Assembly (NCBI RefSeq): GCF_022321485.1
Contig: NZ_JAKOGG010000002.1
Coordinates: forward strand, 124,001 to 188,000
DNA length: 64,000 nucleotides
Source of the DNA: Shewanella electrica
GTDB lineage: Bacteria; Pseudomonadota; Gammaproteobacteria; Enterobacterales; Shewanellaceae
Reading direction: 5' to 3'
Made by a program: the position numbers and the translations under genes. A model generated the notes under the pieces. The model searched no databases, had not been told where the DNA came from, and saw nothing but the letters and a program-made list of their open reading frames with translations. Shown one piece after another: positions 48,909 through 59,135 of the stretch. Each line of letters opens with the position of its first letter. The stretch's first letter is position 1.

Positions 48909-50501
48909 GTGATCACAACCGCTAACATCACCATGCAGTTTGGCGCTAAGCCACTGTTTGAAAATATCTCCGTCAAATTTGGTGACGGTAACCGCTACGG
49001 CCTGATTGGGGCGAACGGCAGCGGTAAATCCACCTTTATGAAGATTTTATCCGGTGAGTTGGAGCCATCTGCCGGTAACGTGTCGCTGGATCAAAACGAA
49101 CGTCTGGGTAAATTGAATCAGGATCAATTTGCTTACGAAGAGTTCAGTGTGATCGACACAGTGATCATGGGCCACAAAGAGCTGTGGAAAGTGAAGCAAG
49201 AGCGTGACCGTATCTACTCACTGCCAGAAATGTCTGAAGCAGACGGCATCAAAGTGGCTGAGCTGGAAATGGAATTTGCGGAGATGGACGGTTACACCGC
49301 GGAATCTCGCGCCGGTGAACTGCTGCTTGGTGTGGGTATCGAACTGGAACAACACTTCGGCCCAATGAGCGAAGTGGCGCCAGGTTGGAAACTGCGTGTG
49401 CTGCTGGCGCAGGCATTGTTCTCTGATCCAGATATCCTGCTGCTCGACGAACCAACCAACAACTTGGACATCGACACTATTCGCTGGTTGCAAGAAACCT
49501 TGAACCAACGTAACAGCACCATGATCATCATTTCGCACGACCGTTACTTCTTGAACTCAGTCTGTACCCACATGGCTGACTTGGATTACGGTGAACTGCG
49601 CGTGTATCCAGGTAACTACGACGAATACATGACCGCTGCGTCACAAGCGCGTGAGCGTTTGGTGGCAGAAAACGCCAAGAAAAAAGCGCAAATTGCTGAG
49701 CTGCAAACCTTCGTAGCGCGCTTCTCGGCTAACGCTTCTAAAGCGAAACAAGCCACCTCACGTGCGCGCCAGATTGATAAAATCAAACTGGACGAAATCA
49801 AAGCCTCTAGCCGTGTTAACCCATATATCCGTTTCGAACAGGACAAAAAACTGTTCCGTAACGCACTGAACGTCGAAGCGTTGACTAACGGTTTTGACCA
49901 GCCACTGTTTAAAGACTTCAACTTGATTGCTGAAGTGGGTGAGCGCATTGCTATTTTGGGTGAGAACGGTGCCGGTAAAACCACTTTAGTGCGCACCCTG
50001 ATCCACGAACTGCCACAACAATCAGGCACTATTCAATGGTCTGAAAACAGCTCAATTGGTTACTACGCTCAGGATCACGCAGACGACTTTGAGAACGATC
50101 TGAACCTGTTCGACTGGATGAGCCAATGGCGCCGTGAAGGCGATGATGACCAAGCCGTGCGTGCGGTACTTGGCCGTATGCTGTTTGGCGCCGACGACAT
50201 TAAAAAGTCAGTCAAAGTGCTGTCGGGTGGTGAACAAGGTCGGATGATCTTCGGTAAGCTGATGCTGCAAAAACCGAACATTCTGGTGATGGACGAACCA
50301 ACCAACCACTTGGATATGGAATCGATTGAATCCCTCAACAACGCGCTGGAAGGCTACGAAGGCACGCTGTTCTTCGTATCGCATGACCGGGCGTTTGTAT
50401 CGTCACTGGCAAACCGTGTATTAGAAATCGGCCACGGCAGCGTTCGTGACTTTAAAGGCACTTATGATGAGTTTTTGGCTAGTAAAGGCATTGAAAGCTA
50501 A
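48909..50501 (+). CDS. ybiT: ABC-F family ATPase YbiT
   Basis: A 530-residue duplicated ATPase without membrane domains, acting on ribosomes rather than as a transporter. Start GTG 48909 gives [19 protein letters not shown], aligning with the E. coli YbiT N terminus; upstream in-frame codons add an implausible leader. The first domain has GANGSGKST and LLLDEPTNN, and the second has [18 protein letters not shown] and VMDEPTNH. The charged interdomain linker (about 240-310) is the P-site tRNA-interaction motif of ABC-F proteins. The exact role of YbiT in translation is not settled. Confidence 0.95.
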   Translation: MITTANITMQFGAKPLFENISVKFGDGNRYGLIGANGSGKSTFMKILSGELEPSAGNVSLDQNERLGKLNQDQFAYEEFSVIDTVIMGHKELWKVKQERDRIYSLPEMSEADGIKVAELEMEFAEMDGYTAESRAGELLLGVGIELEQHFGPMSEVAPGWKLRVLLAQALFSDPDILLLDEPTNNLDIDTIRWLQETLNQRNSTMIIISHDRYFLNSVCTHMADLDYGELRVYPGNYDEYMTAASQARERLVAENAKKKAQIAELQTFVARFSANASKAKQATSRARQIDKIKLDEIKASSRVNPYIRFEQDKKLFRNALNVEALTNGFDQPLFKDFNLIAEVGERIAILGENGAGKTTLVRTLIHELPQQSGTIQWSENSSIGYYAQDHADDFENDLNLFDWMSQWRREGDDDQAVRAVLGRMLFGADDIKKSVKVLSGGEQGRMIFGKLMLQKPNILVMDEPTNHLDMESIESLNNALEGYEGTLFFVSHDRAFVSSLANRVLEIGHGSVRDFKGTYDEFLASKGIES

Positions 50502-50520
50502 TTAAGCGCTATTTCTACTA

Positions 50521-50549
50521 AAAATCCCCGCCATCGAGCGGGGATTTTT
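50521..50549 (+). terminator. Terminator after ybiT
   Basis: An 11-bp stem (AAAATCCCCGC / GCGGGGATTTT, loop CATCGA) ends in a T-run. Confidence 0.92.
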
Positions 50550-50778
50550 GTTGATGAAGCTGCATGGTGATGATTAATTAACCCTAGTTAACATGCTGAT
50601 TTTTTAGACAGAGTACTGTTATTTTACCCAAATTGTGTAGGGTTTTAGCAGTTGAGCGTATCATGGATTGCATCGCCCTAATTGTGTGTCTATTCTTAGC
50701 CGATAGCTCTCAAGTTTATTGCTAACGCTCTACGCGCAAGGATGACGGCTTTTATCACGATTAATATGGGTTACGTCT

Positions 50779-52605
50779 ATGTTGTTGCCGCGGTCTTATC
50801 CTCTGCGTTTAGTTATTCTCCTACCGTTTTCACTGCTGTTGATTGCCGCTGCCACCGTGTTTTGTGTTACCAGTTACCACAATAGCCAAAACCAAGCGCT
50901 GTCGATGGCGCACAGTTTTGCCCGTGAGCTGTCTTTGCGCATCAGTCAATATGTGTCGCAGTTAACGCAGGTGATGCCAGCCATTACCGAGATCAACAGC
51001 CTAGAACTGCAAAATGGCAATCTATCGGTTGAACAGCCGGAGCAGAATACGCCGTGGTTACTGGCACAATTGCGCCAGCATCCGCAGCTAAGCTTTGTCA
51101 GCATTGCGTATATCGATGGGCGCTACATCGCCGCCGCACGTCCGCCCGATCATGCTGGCAAGATTGAAATCGCCAGCAACATTTTTAATTCGCAGCGGGT
51201 GTTAGAGGGCTTTGAACCGAATGCCACTGAACACCTAGGAAAGATGATTGGCAAAATTCGTGGGGTGTATGATCCACGGCAACGTCCATTTATGCTGTGT
51301 GCGCTAGCCCATCCCGATACGCCGTGTTGGGGTAAGGTTTACCGCTATTTAGATAGTGGCAACTATGGTATCAGTCTCTCTCGTGCCGTATTCAATCAGC
51401 ACGGCGAGATGTTGGGTGTCGTTGCGGCAGATATCGCCTTAAATCGCCTCAATGAGTTTATGGCGCGGTTGAATATGGGTTTTGGTGGTATTGCCTTTTT
51501 AACCGAGTCCGATGGTACGCTGCTCGCGTCTTCCAATCCGCAACAAATTGCCGCCGTGGATAACGCGGGGCAGCGCTATCAATTGAGCCATCACCCCGCG
51601 GCATTATTGCAAGCATTACCGCACGTCACCGAGCAGAAGCAGCCACATCGTTTTGAGGTTAACGGGCTAGGTTACTTGCTGGAAGTGCGTGATATCCGCT
51701 TAGGGCACCAGCTAACATGGCAGCTGATGGTGTTAGTGCCAGAACAAAATATTGCGGCGCCGATGATGCAACAGTTACGCGCTTCATTGATTTGGACCGC
51801 GATACTGTTTGGCTTAATGATTCTTGTTGGTGTGATATTGGCACGTAAAATTGCGCGGCCGATTGAGAAACTGGCGCGTTTAGCCAGCCAAAATAATTTA
51901 CCCAAGTTGGCGGCGCATCAAGTGGAGAGTACGCGTTTTGTTGAGGTGAGTTATCTGGAATACGGCCTAACCATGTTAGCCAAGGCGCAGCTCAATTCGA
52001 TACAGATGTTAGAGCAGCAAGTTCACAATCGCACCTTGGCGCTGCAAGAAGCTAACCAACGGCTCACTATGTTATCGCAGCAAGATCCCTTGACTGGTAT
52101 TGCTAACCGCCGCGCATTTTCTGACAAGTTTGCTGTCATTTGGCAACAGGCGCTGCAACAACAGCAGCCGCTCAGTATGATTTTATGCGACATCGATTTC
52201 TTTAAAGCATTCAACGACAACTTTGGTCACCAAGCGGGCGATGCCGCACTCATTGCCGTGGCGCAGCATCTGCGACAGCATGTTCCCAGCGAGGCGCTGT
52301 TAGCCCGCTACGGCGGTGAAGAGTTTGCGGTGGTGCTGCCCAATACCACGTTAGCCGACGCGGTTGATTTGGCCGATATGATTCGGCGTAGCTTGTTTGC
52401 TAAAGCGATTGCGCGTGATGATGTGCCTTGCGGCGTGGTCACCCTGAGCTTAGGCGTGGGCAGTTGTTTGCCGTCAGCGAGCAACACGTTGCAACAGTTG
52501 ATCAAACAGGCGGATGAGTTACTGTATGTTGCTAAGGCCGCAGGTCGCAATCAAGTGCAGCCAGTGCTCACAGCATGCGCGCTTAGCGACGCGGTTCCTG
52601 TTTGA
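50779..52605 (+). CDS. Membrane diguanylate cyclase (Cache-HAMP-GGDEF)
   Basis: A 608-residue inner-membrane enzyme making cyclic di-GMP. Two membrane helices (about 10-32 and 334-356) enclose a periplasmic double-Cache-like sensor. A HAMP segment (RPIEKLARLASQNN) and a GGDEF domain follow, with DPLTGIANRRAF and the active-site YGGEEF near 511. The usual RxxD inhibitory site five residues before GGEEF is absent, so product feedback is probably weak. It counteracts the HD-GYP phosphodiesterase family represented earlier in the window. No partner genes lie nearby. ATG 50779 is the first start; no strong Shine-Dalgarno sequence is seen. Confidence 0.9.
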   Translation: MLLPRSYPLRLVILLPFSLLLIAAATVFCVTSYHNSQNQALSMAHSFARELSLRISQYVSQLTQVMPAITEINSLELQNGNLSVEQPEQNTPWLLAQLRQHPQLSFVSIAYIDGRYIAAARPPDHAGKIEIASNIFNSQRVLEGFEPNATEHLGKMIGKIRGVYDPRQRPFMLCALAHPDTPCWGKVYRYLDSGNYGISLSRAVFNQHGEMLGVVAADIALNRLNEFMARLNMGFGGIAFLTESDGTLLASSNPQQIAAVDNAGQRYQLSHHPAALLQALPHVTEQKQPHRFEVNGLGYLLEVRDIRLGHQLTWQLMVLVPEQNIAAPMMQQLRASLIWTAILFGLMILVGVILARKIARPIEKLARLASQNNLPKLAAHQVESTRFVEVSYLEYGLTMLAKAQLNSIQMLEQQVHNRTLALQEANQRLTMLSQQDPLTGIANRRAFSDKFAVIWQQALQQQQPLSMILCDIDFFKAFNDNFGHQAGDAALIAVAQHLRQHVPSEALLARYGGEEFAVVLPNTTLADAVDLADMIRRSLFAKAIARDDVPCGVVTLSLGVGSCLPSASNTLQQLIKQADELLYVAKAAGRNQVQPVLTACALSDAVPV

Positions 52606-52863
52606 GTTCGTAAAGCATTAGGCAAGGCCGCTCATATGCTGTGTCGTTGTGCTCCAGTAACCGCCCATGGTGAGTGTTTGCAGTGGCGCTTGTTCAATCT
52701 TTATCGTGTGCTACTCGGCCATTTTTTATGAGTTATGCCGCATAGGTCTAATGCCCTAAGCGCGGTTTGTGATCGTCTCCGCTATGCAATCTTAATAGGA
52801 AACTGCACTCTTGTTGTTTGATTAGTATGCAGATTTTACTGTTAACTCTGACAGGAGAGCATC

Positions 52864-54615
52864 ATGCACAAACCCATTCTCAGCCCGCTGCTGTTGTCCC
52901 TGACCCTGTTTGGCGCTATGCCGTTGATGACGCCAACTGCACAGGCATCGGTATTGAACGTCCAGCGGCCAACGCAAGGCCAGTTGGGGCAAGTTCAAGT
53001 CAATCCATATGGTTATGCGCCGTTGACGGCCATTATTGATTTAGCGGGCAAAGCGCCAAGCAATGTCACTGTCACGGTAAAAGCGAACGGCAAAGATGGG
53101 GTGGATATCAGCTATCCGGTCGGCCATACCCAATTACTCACTTACGATGGCGTTCCCGTATTTGGTTTATACGCCAACTACCAAAACCAAGTGGCGCTGA
53201 GTTATACGCTTGATGGTAAGCAAGTTAACGAAACTTATCAGATTTTTACCCAGCCTTTGCAAGGGATTAGCGTTGATGGCGCGGTGAGTGCCTTTCCAAC
53301 AATAACGCCAGTTAAAGTCGACAAAAAGTTTAAGCAACGGTTGTACTGGATTAATCATCTAATTGGCGACCAAAATTCTGAGTCGGTGCATTGGGGCAAT
53401 GGCGGCGCCTTGGAATGGGACCGCTGGCCCATCAACTTTGTCACCGATACCGCGGGCGCAGTGCGTTGGTATCTCGACCCGCGCAAAATCCACGACCAGC
53501 AGGATATTGCCAAACGCGGTATTTTGATGGGCGTGCACCAGATGCCCAATGGCGATGTGATCTTTGTGCAAGGTCAGCGCTATTACCGCATGGATTTGAT
53601 GGGCCGTATGGTGTTTGAGCGTTGGTTGCCCAAAGGTTATATCGACATGTCGCACGACATGAAAGCGCTCGACAATGGCCACTATCTGTTGCGTGCCGCT
53701 AAAAAAGATTATCACCGCGATGATGGTCAAGTGGTTAACACGGTGCGTGATCAAATCCTCGAAGTGGATGAGTTTGGTCGCCTAGTCGATGTATGGGACT
53801 TGACGCAAATCCTTGACCCATTGCGCGATGCATTGATGCAAGCGCTCGATCCGCGCTCGGTGTGTTTGAATGTTGATTTGAAAGCCAAAAGGGCAGCGCT
53901 GGAGCCAAACGATGCCGCTTTGGGTGACATCATGGGCGTTGGTATCGGCCGCAACTGGGCGCACGTTAACTCGATTGACTACGACCGCAGCGATGACAGC
54001 ATCATTGTGTCATTACGTCATCAAGGCGTAGCGAAAATCGGCCGCGATAAACAGGTGAAGTGGATTCTGTCACCCAGCAAAGGCTGGCATGCACCGCTGG
54101 CCGATAAAGTGTTAACGCCAGTAGATGCCGCTGGCAATAAGTTGGATTGTAATGAGAGCGGTGAGTGCCGCAATACCGATTTTGATTTCAGCTATGCGCA
54201 GCACAGTGCGTATCTTATTCCGCAAAAAGGCACGTTGTCGGTATTTGATAACGGCGATGGCCGTGGTTTGATGCAACCGATGTTTGTTACCGAAAAATAC
54301 AGCCGCGGGGTGGAATATAAGATTGATGAGCACAAGCTCACCGTGCAACAAACGTGGCAGTACGGCAAACAGCATGGCTATGACTGGTACAGCCCAGTGA
54401 CCTCAATCACTCAGTATCAGCCCGATACCGATAGCATGATGATGTTCTTTGCCACGCCGCAACTGCTGGAAAAAACGCTGACTAGCCCACGATTGGTAGA
54501 AGTGAAATACGGTACTCAGCAGGTGGAAGTGGAATTACACATGACCGCAACCGCCAAGCAGCAGGCGTCGTATCGTGCGATTGTGATCCACCCTGAGCAA
54601 GCGTTTAGCCACTAA
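52864..54615 (+). CDS. assT: Periplasmic arylsulfate sulfotransferase
   Basis: A 583-residue exported enzyme that moves sulfate from one phenolic ester to another phenol without PAPS. The signal peptide ends at TAQASVLN. An N-terminal beta-sandwich is followed by a six-bladed propeller with DMSHDMKALDNGHYLL, NWAHVNSIDYD and YAQHSAYLI, which carry conserved His residues including the sulfated one. Cys residues near 428 and 434 (DCNESGEC) match the short-range disulfide known from E. coli AssT. The usual dsbL/dsbI partners are not adjacent. ATG 52864 has AGGAGA upstream. Its own terminator follows. Confidence 0.9.
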   Translation: MHKPILSPLLLSLTLFGAMPLMTPTAQASVLNVQRPTQGQLGQVQVNPYGYAPLTAIIDLAGKAPSNVTVTVKANGKDGVDISYPVGHTQLLTYDGVPVFGLYANYQNQVALSYTLDGKQVNETYQIFTQPLQGISVDGAVSAFPTITPVKVDKKFKQRLYWINHLIGDQNSESVHWGNGGALEWDRWPINFVTDTAGAVRWYLDPRKIHDQQDIAKRGILMGVHQMPNGDVIFVQGQRYYRMDLMGRMVFERWLPKGYIDMSHDMKALDNGHYLLRAAKKDYHRDDGQVVNTVRDQILEVDEFGRLVDVWDLTQILDPLRDALMQALDPRSVCLNVDLKAKRAALEPNDAALGDIMGVGIGRNWAHVNSIDYDRSDDSIIVSLRHQGVAKIGRDKQVKWILSPSKGWHAPLADKVLTPVDAAGNKLDCNESGECRNTDFDFSYAQHSAYLIPQKGTLSVFDNGDGRGLMQPMFVTEKYSRGVEYKIDEHKLTVQQTWQYGKQHGYDWYSPVTSITQYQPDTDSMMMFFATPQLLEKTLTSPRLVEVKYGTQQVEVELHMTATAKQQASYRAIVIHPEQAFSH

Positions 54616-54642
54616 GCAACCGCGCTAACAACAGAGTAAACC

Positions 54643-54678
54643 ACGGGCAATAAGACATGTTCTTGTTGCCCGTTTTTT
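54643..54678 (+). terminator. Terminator after assT
   Basis: A 13-bp stem (ACGGGCAATAAGA / TTCTTGTTGCCCGT, loop CATG) is followed by TTTTTT. Confidence 0.9.
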
Positions 54679-54877
54679 GCGCTTGGTGCCGATGTTCATT
54701 GGTGCACGCCGAGTGTCAGCCCATGTTTATGTTATTTGATGGCTGTTGACTTTATAATCCCGTCCGTCATCCCGAATGATAAAGCGGTTAGCTCGTGAAT
54801 GGATATCATTGTGAAATGGCGATGTTTGCCAGCGCTATACAGGGATTTTTAACTCACTTTAAGTCGGTTTGGATGTT

Positions 54878-55945
54878 ATGAAGTTGGTATTCGATATTTT
54901 TATGTCATTGGTATTTTGTTTTTGGCCAATGCTGATGATGTTCTCGCCTATGATGTTTGATGCACCAGGCTCCGAGAAAAATGTCAAAATGATCACCATC
55001 ATGTGCTTGATCATGATGTATCCGATTGTTATCGCTGCGGCGTTCTTCGCCTTTGATATTCACTATTTGGACTTCTCGCCATCAACCTTGCTGCTCTACT
55101 GCACGGTGATTGTTCTCGGCGGTTTTACCTTATTTGGTTATCCCAAAATGATTTGGAATCTCATTCGAGGAATTCCAGCTAGCGGTTATGCCGTGGTGCG
55201 GCAGCAGGTGTATTTCAGCGGTAATAAAATTAGCATGGCGGATGCACCAAGTTTTCAACTGTTGTCGCTAAATGTCGCCGATGAACAGCGGCCATGCCGT
55301 TACGCCGCAGATAAGCGTCACTGCTATTACTTAGGCAAAGTGGTGCAAGGTTTTCAACCTGACAACGCCTACGTCACACTGATTGATGCGCGCGAATATC
55401 TGGTTAACGACAGCCAAATTGCTGATGCTGGCAAGTTGCTGGAGGGCGCTAATCCTAAGACCTATCACGTCTATCAGCCGTATAGCAGTTGGGCTTATTC
55501 GGCCAATGGTGATGATGACACTGTGTATTATCTTCACCAGCCGTTGCCTAATATCGATTATGCGAGTTTCACCCCGTTGACTCATGCCTTTGGCAAAGAC
55601 CATAACGCCTTGTTTCATCGCCAGCAGCGGGTGGCACTTGAAGTCGATTTAGCCAGCTTCAAGTTATTAGATGATGACTGTTATTTTGCTGATAAAAACC
55701 ATTTTTATTACTTGAGCGACACCGGTCTAGCGCGGCTGGATAACGAACATATTGATGATATTGCGTTATTAGGTCATCGCTACATCAAAGGTAAACATGC
55801 CATCTATCACTATCGTTTTGACCATCTCACTGTGGTCAAACAAGCGGATGTTGCCAGCTTCGAAGTGACCGATTACGACGCGCAACACCAATCCCATGCA
55901 CGCGATAAACACCACTATTTTATGAGAGGCGAGGTGGTTGGTTGA
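54878..55945 (+). CDS. DKNYY-repeat membrane protein
   Basis: A 355-residue protein with three N-terminal hydrophobic segments (about 3-25, 40-62 and 70-92) and a soluble C-terminal part. That part is built of repeats with the DKxxxYY pattern: ADKRHCYYLG, ADKNHFYYLSD, KGKHAIYHYR and RDKHHYFM. This is the DKNYY family, of unknown function. The repeats probably face the periplasm. I prefer ATG 54878 over the in-frame TTG at 54869. It is convergent with the heme receptor, and the two share a terminator. Confidence 0.82.
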   Translation: MKLVFDIFMSLVFCFWPMLMMFSPMMFDAPGSEKNVKMITIMCLIMMYPIVIAAAFFAFDIHYLDFSPSTLLLYCTVIVLGGFTLFGYPKMIWNLIRGIPASGYAVVRQQVYFSGNKISMADAPSFQLLSLNVADEQRPCRYAADKRHCYYLGKVVQGFQPDNAYVTLIDAREYLVNDSQIADAGKLLEGANPKTYHVYQPYSSWAYSANGDDDTVYYLHQPLPNIDYASFTPLTHAFGKDHNALFHRQQRVALEVDLASFKLLDDDCYFADKNHFYYLSDTGLARLDNEHIDDIALLGHRYIKGKHAIYHYRFDHLTVVKQADVASFEVTDYDAQHQSHARDKHHYFMRGEVVG

Positions 55946-55997
55946 TATTGCCGCTGCGTGATTCGACGGGACATAGATAATGGCTCCGTGCCATATA

Positions 55998-56032
55998 AAA
56001 CGGGCGCTAAGTTAACCACTTAGCGCCCGTTA
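55998..56032. terminator. Bidirectional terminator
   Basis: A perfect 13-bp stem (AACGGGCGCTAAG / CTTAGCGCCCGTT) lies between the convergent DKNYY and heme-receptor genes. Confidence 0.88.
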
Positions 56033-56058
56033 TTGTAGGTGATAACTAGCAACAGCCG

Positions 56059-58197
56059 TTAGAAGCTGTATTTGATGCCAACACCAAAGTTACGGCCTGG
56101 TTGGGTGTAGCGATAAAGATTTTCGTTGTTGTTGCTGAGGCTACGGATGTCATTCCACAGCAAATACTCTTTATCAAACAGGTTAAATACCCCTGCGGTC
56201 AGGCGCAGATTGTTGATTGGCTCAACATACGCGGTCAAATCGACCACGGTAAAGCTGTCGGTGGCTAACCACTGTTTGCTGTCGGTGATGTCAGAAGTTT
56301 TCTTCTTCGCCGTCCAGCTCGCGGTTAAACTGCCACCCCAGTTGTTGGCTGAGTCATATTTCAGCGCAGTGAACAGTTCCATCGGCGCGACGCTATCCAG
56401 CGGTTGGTCATCGCCAACATTGTCACCTTCGGCATAGGCGAAGGCGGCATCTAATCGCAAACCATCACGGTAGCCAAACCATTTCGCTAGATCGACCGAA
56501 CCACGTAATTCCGCGCCTTTGATCTCCACTTTATCCAAGTTTAGCGAGGTGAATTGGCCGAGCATATACTCTGGCGAGCTGCCTTGAGACACTTGGCTTT
56601 CAATAAAGTTACGGTAATGGTTGTCATAAACTGTTAACTCAGCACTGACAATATCGCTAGCCCAACGCAAACCGGCTTCAGCAAAAGTGCTGTTCTCTGG
56701 TTCAAGATCGGGGTTCGGGCGAATAATGTAACTCATATTCATGCCGCCGAAGCTGACGCTGTGCTCGTAGTAGTAATACAGCTCGGTCATCGCAGGCGCT
56801 CTAAAGCCACTGCCGTAACGGCCAAACATCGACAACTGCTCGGTGATATGCCAATCAAAGCCCAACTGACCAGTGAGCTTGTCGTCGCGGCTATCGCCCC
56901 AATCAGCAATATATTGATCAGAAGAGGTGCTGTAGTGATAGCGGTCGTAGCGTACAGCAGGTAGCAGCGCAAAGTTGTCGGTTAGCTGCCAATGGTCGGC
57001 CAGATATACGCCCCATTTATTACCGTCGGCGGGCGGTGAGAAGCGGCTAGTGTCGGTGGCATTGTTAACCGTGTCTTGGTTGAGGTTGGCAAACTCTTGG
57101 TATTGATAATTGCCGCCATAGCTGAGCTGATGGTCACCCAGCTGCTTGACCAGTTTTACGCTACCTTGCCAGCCTTTTTGATCATAAAAACGATCCACAA
57201 AGCGCTGTGATACAGCACTATCGAGGTGAGTACCGTTGGTGGTTTTGTTTTTTTGATAATCTAGCTGCCAATGTAGCGAGTCATACATGGCGGTAGCTTG
57301 GGTAATATCCTGAAACACGCCGATGCGATAGCGGGTCAGTTCATCGTCGCTGCGATCCGTAGTGGTATCGGTACTTTGCGAGAACAGGTCGATTTCTGAT
57401 GTGCCTTTGAAATACTCACCAGTGACACCAATGCGGCTACCATCCAATTGCCAAATCAATTTCCCCAGCAAGTTGTCAGAGCTGTTATCGCCCGGATTCA
57501 CTTTGCCACGGGCAACGCCCATCACATCGCTGCCACCGCCGTGGTTTTCCCGTTCCTGACCATCACGGCGAGTATAAACCAGCAAGGACTCGATATCGCC
57601 AGTGCGATTGGCGAGGGTAGCGGTTTCGCTGAAACGTTCGCTATCGCTGCGGTAGTTGGCCGCGAGTGAGAAGTAGCTATCATCGCCACTGGTGTTGAGA
57701 TAATCCTGAGGTTGTTTGGTATTAAACCGTACCACGCCACCAAAGGCGCCAGAGCCAGCGCTCACATCACCACCTTTGACGATTTCCATGGCTTGCAATG
57801 CATCGGTGTCGAGGCTGTTACGGCCCGATTGCAGATAAGTGGTCGTTGGACCGTAGCTGTCGGCCATCTCCACGCCGTCAACCAACAGTTTGACGCGGTT
57901 ACCGTCAAGGCCACGAATGTTAATACTACCAATGCCAAAGCGCTCGTCGCGGGTAACAGTGACTCCCGGCTCATAGCGCAGTGCATCAGCAATATCGGTG
58001 CTAATGGTATTAGCGATGGTGTCAGCGCTGATGTTGACGATAACGCTGTCAGGTTTGGCCGTCGTCAGGCGATTGCCGTCTACTTGAATACGTTCACCAA
58101 TCGCGTGGCTAGCGCTATTGTTGGGGGCTTCATCCGCGTAGGCTGTGGTACTGAACACCGCGGCTGCAATTAACGTTAGGCGAAATCTTGTATGCAT
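56059..58197 (-). CDS. TonB-dependent heme/hemoglobin receptor
   Basis: A 712-residue outer-membrane receptor. The signal peptide ends at TTAYADEAP. The plug has ALRYEPGVTVTRDERFG and INIRGLDGNRVKLLVDGVE, and the barrel ends in the terminal Phe (IKYSF). The FRAP and NPDL motifs of heme receptors are present: FRAPAMTEL and RPNPDLEPE flank a loop with a His (YYEHS), the expected heme-binding arrangement. It resembles HugA/HutA-type receptors. A strong Fur box lies about 50 bp upstream. No hemin transport or tonB genes are adjacent. The N-terminal extension of secretin type seen in signalling receptors is absent. Confidence 0.93.
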   Translation of the reverse strand: MHTRFRLTLIAAAVFSTTAYADEAPNNSASHAIGERIQVDGNRLTTAKPDSVIVNISADTIANTISTDIADALRYEPGVTVTRDERFGIGSINIRGLDGNRVKLLVDGVEMADSYGPTTTYLQSGRNSLDTDALQAMEIVKGGDVSAGSGAFGGVVRFNTKQPQDYLNTSGDDSYFSLAANYRSDSERFSETATLANRTGDIESLLVYTRRDGQERENHGGGSDVMGVARGKVNPGDNSSDNLLGKLIWQLDGSRIGVTGEYFKGTSEIDLFSQSTDTTTDRSDDELTRYRIGVFQDITQATAMYDSLHWQLDYQKNKTTNGTHLDSAVSQRFVDRFYDQKGWQGSVKLVKQLGDHQLSYGGNYQYQEFANLNQDTVNNATDTSRFSPPADGNKWGVYLADHWQLTDNFALLPAVRYDRYHYSTSSDQYIADWGDSRDDKLTGQLGFDWHITEQLSMFGRYGSGFRAPAMTELYYYYEHSVSFGGMNMSYIIRPNPDLEPENSTFAEAGLRWASDIVSAELTVYDNHYRNFIESQVSQGSSPEYMLGQFTSLNLDKVEIKGAELRGSVDLAKWFGYRDGLRLDAAFAYAEGDNVGDDQPLDSVAPMELFTALKYDSANNWGGSLTASWTAKKKTSDITDSKQWLATDSFTVVDLTAYVEPINNLRLTAGVFNLFDKEYLLWNDIRSLSNNNENLYRYTQPGRNFGVGIKYSF

Positions 58198-58246
58198 CGT
58201 TGTTGATATCCCTATGAAAAAAATCGCCGAGAAGTTTCGTGTATTT

Positions 58247-58265
58247 ACAAATGATAATCAATATC
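58247..58265. promoter_or_regulatory. Fur box of the heme receptor
   Basis: The 19-mer ACAAATGATAATCAATATC matches the Fur consensus (GATAATGATAATCATTATC) at 15 positions, about 50 bp before the receptor start on the minus strand. Confidence 0.8.
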
Positions 58266-58584
58266 AAATGCTAATTATTCTTATTTGAATGTGTAAAGAT
58301 TGCTTGGGGGGGGCGTTGGCCGCTGGTCGAGTAAGGGAGCAAGGGGCTTGGTTGGGCTGCTGATGACTCACGCTTAACGATGAGTTTTATCCAGCACTAA
58401 TTGAAATTTCCGCATATTAAGCTGAGTGGCGACCAAAAATTACGCGTTGTGCGGATGGTGTATTGAGCAGAATGCTGATAAGTTCAGTACATACAGATAG
58501 TTAACTGTGTGCGTTTTTACTGATCTAATGAGGTAAAGGCGTATACGTACTAATACAATGTTGTGCATCTTAAAGGGTTTATTG
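58266..58584. other. Intergenic region at the left edge of the cassette array
   Basis: This 319-bp stretch holds no gene I can support. It should contain the boundary between chromosome and first cassette, but I find no clean GTTRRRY core or attI-like site. GTTAACT at 58500 is the nearest candidate and mismatches the core. Confidence 0.4.
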
Positions 58585-58986
58585 ATGTCTGAATCATTTG
58601 CAACAACTTACGCAAAGGCAATAGATGATCTTGCAGGCAAAATATTCATCCCTGCGTTGATTGCTTCTTTATTAGTTGAATTAGGCCCTTCCTATCAAAA
58701 TTGGCAAAATGCGGGCTTAATCGAGACTTATGTAGCGTTTGCTCTTGGTGGATTTTTTCTCGCTGGCATTATATTTTTTGTCATGGCTTATATAAGCATT
58801 TACCTCTTTAGTGGAGAAGATGTAGCTCCAATTATTGCTATATTCATAATGCCGTTAGGTTTTATCGGACTGTTTCCCGAGCAATTTGTAGATTTCCAAG
58901 TGCCATTTAGTAAAGTAACTGGTGTAGCAATTTTGGCTTGGTCTTTTGTTTTGCTAAACAATAAATACTTTGGCAACGATGCATAA
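58585..58986 (+). CDS. Cassette gene 1: small integral membrane protein
   Basis: A 133-residue protein starts at ATG 58585, with AAAGGG seven bases upstream. It has about four hydrophobic segments (near 22-38, 50-72, 80-98 and 108-126) and little soluble sequence. I do not recognise the family. The stop codon lies in the left core of the first attC site, so the gene is cassette-borne. The in-frame start at 58558 would add nine residues without a better ribosome-binding site. Confidence 0.75.
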   Translation: MSESFATTYAKAIDDLAGKIFIPALIASLLVELGPSYQNWQNAGLIETYVAFALGGFFLAGIIFFVMAYISIYLFSGEDVAPIIAIFIMPLGFIGLFPEQFVDFQVPFSKVTGVAILAWSFVLLNNKYFGNDA

Positions 58987-59096
58987 CAAACCACTCAAGA
59001 CTCTCGCTTCGCTCGCTGGGACGCTAACACATGGGCTGTGTCACTTCGTTCCTAATTTTAGTCCATGTGCTATCGCCCCTTAGTGAGGTGTTAGGT
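58981..59096 (+). repeat. attC site 1
   Basis: The left core GCATAAC (one mismatch to RYYYAAC) and the right core GTTAGGT (GTTRRRY) are 116 bp apart. Arms pair imperfectly (ACCACTCAAG with CTTAGTGAGGT), and an inner stem AACACATGG / CCATGTGCT encloses a TCACTTCGTTCC loop. The layout resembles chromosomal-integron VCR-type sites. Confidence 0.85.
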
Positions 59097-59135
59097 GTTT
59101 TTTCGGAAATTTATATCGGTAATCAAGGAGATAAC

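Noticed and set aside
58372-58506. Possible fourth attC upstream of cassette 1 (GCTTAAC ... GTTAACT)
   Set aside because: The outer bases fit loosely, but the inner arms do not pair and the right core breaks the GTTRRRY consensus.
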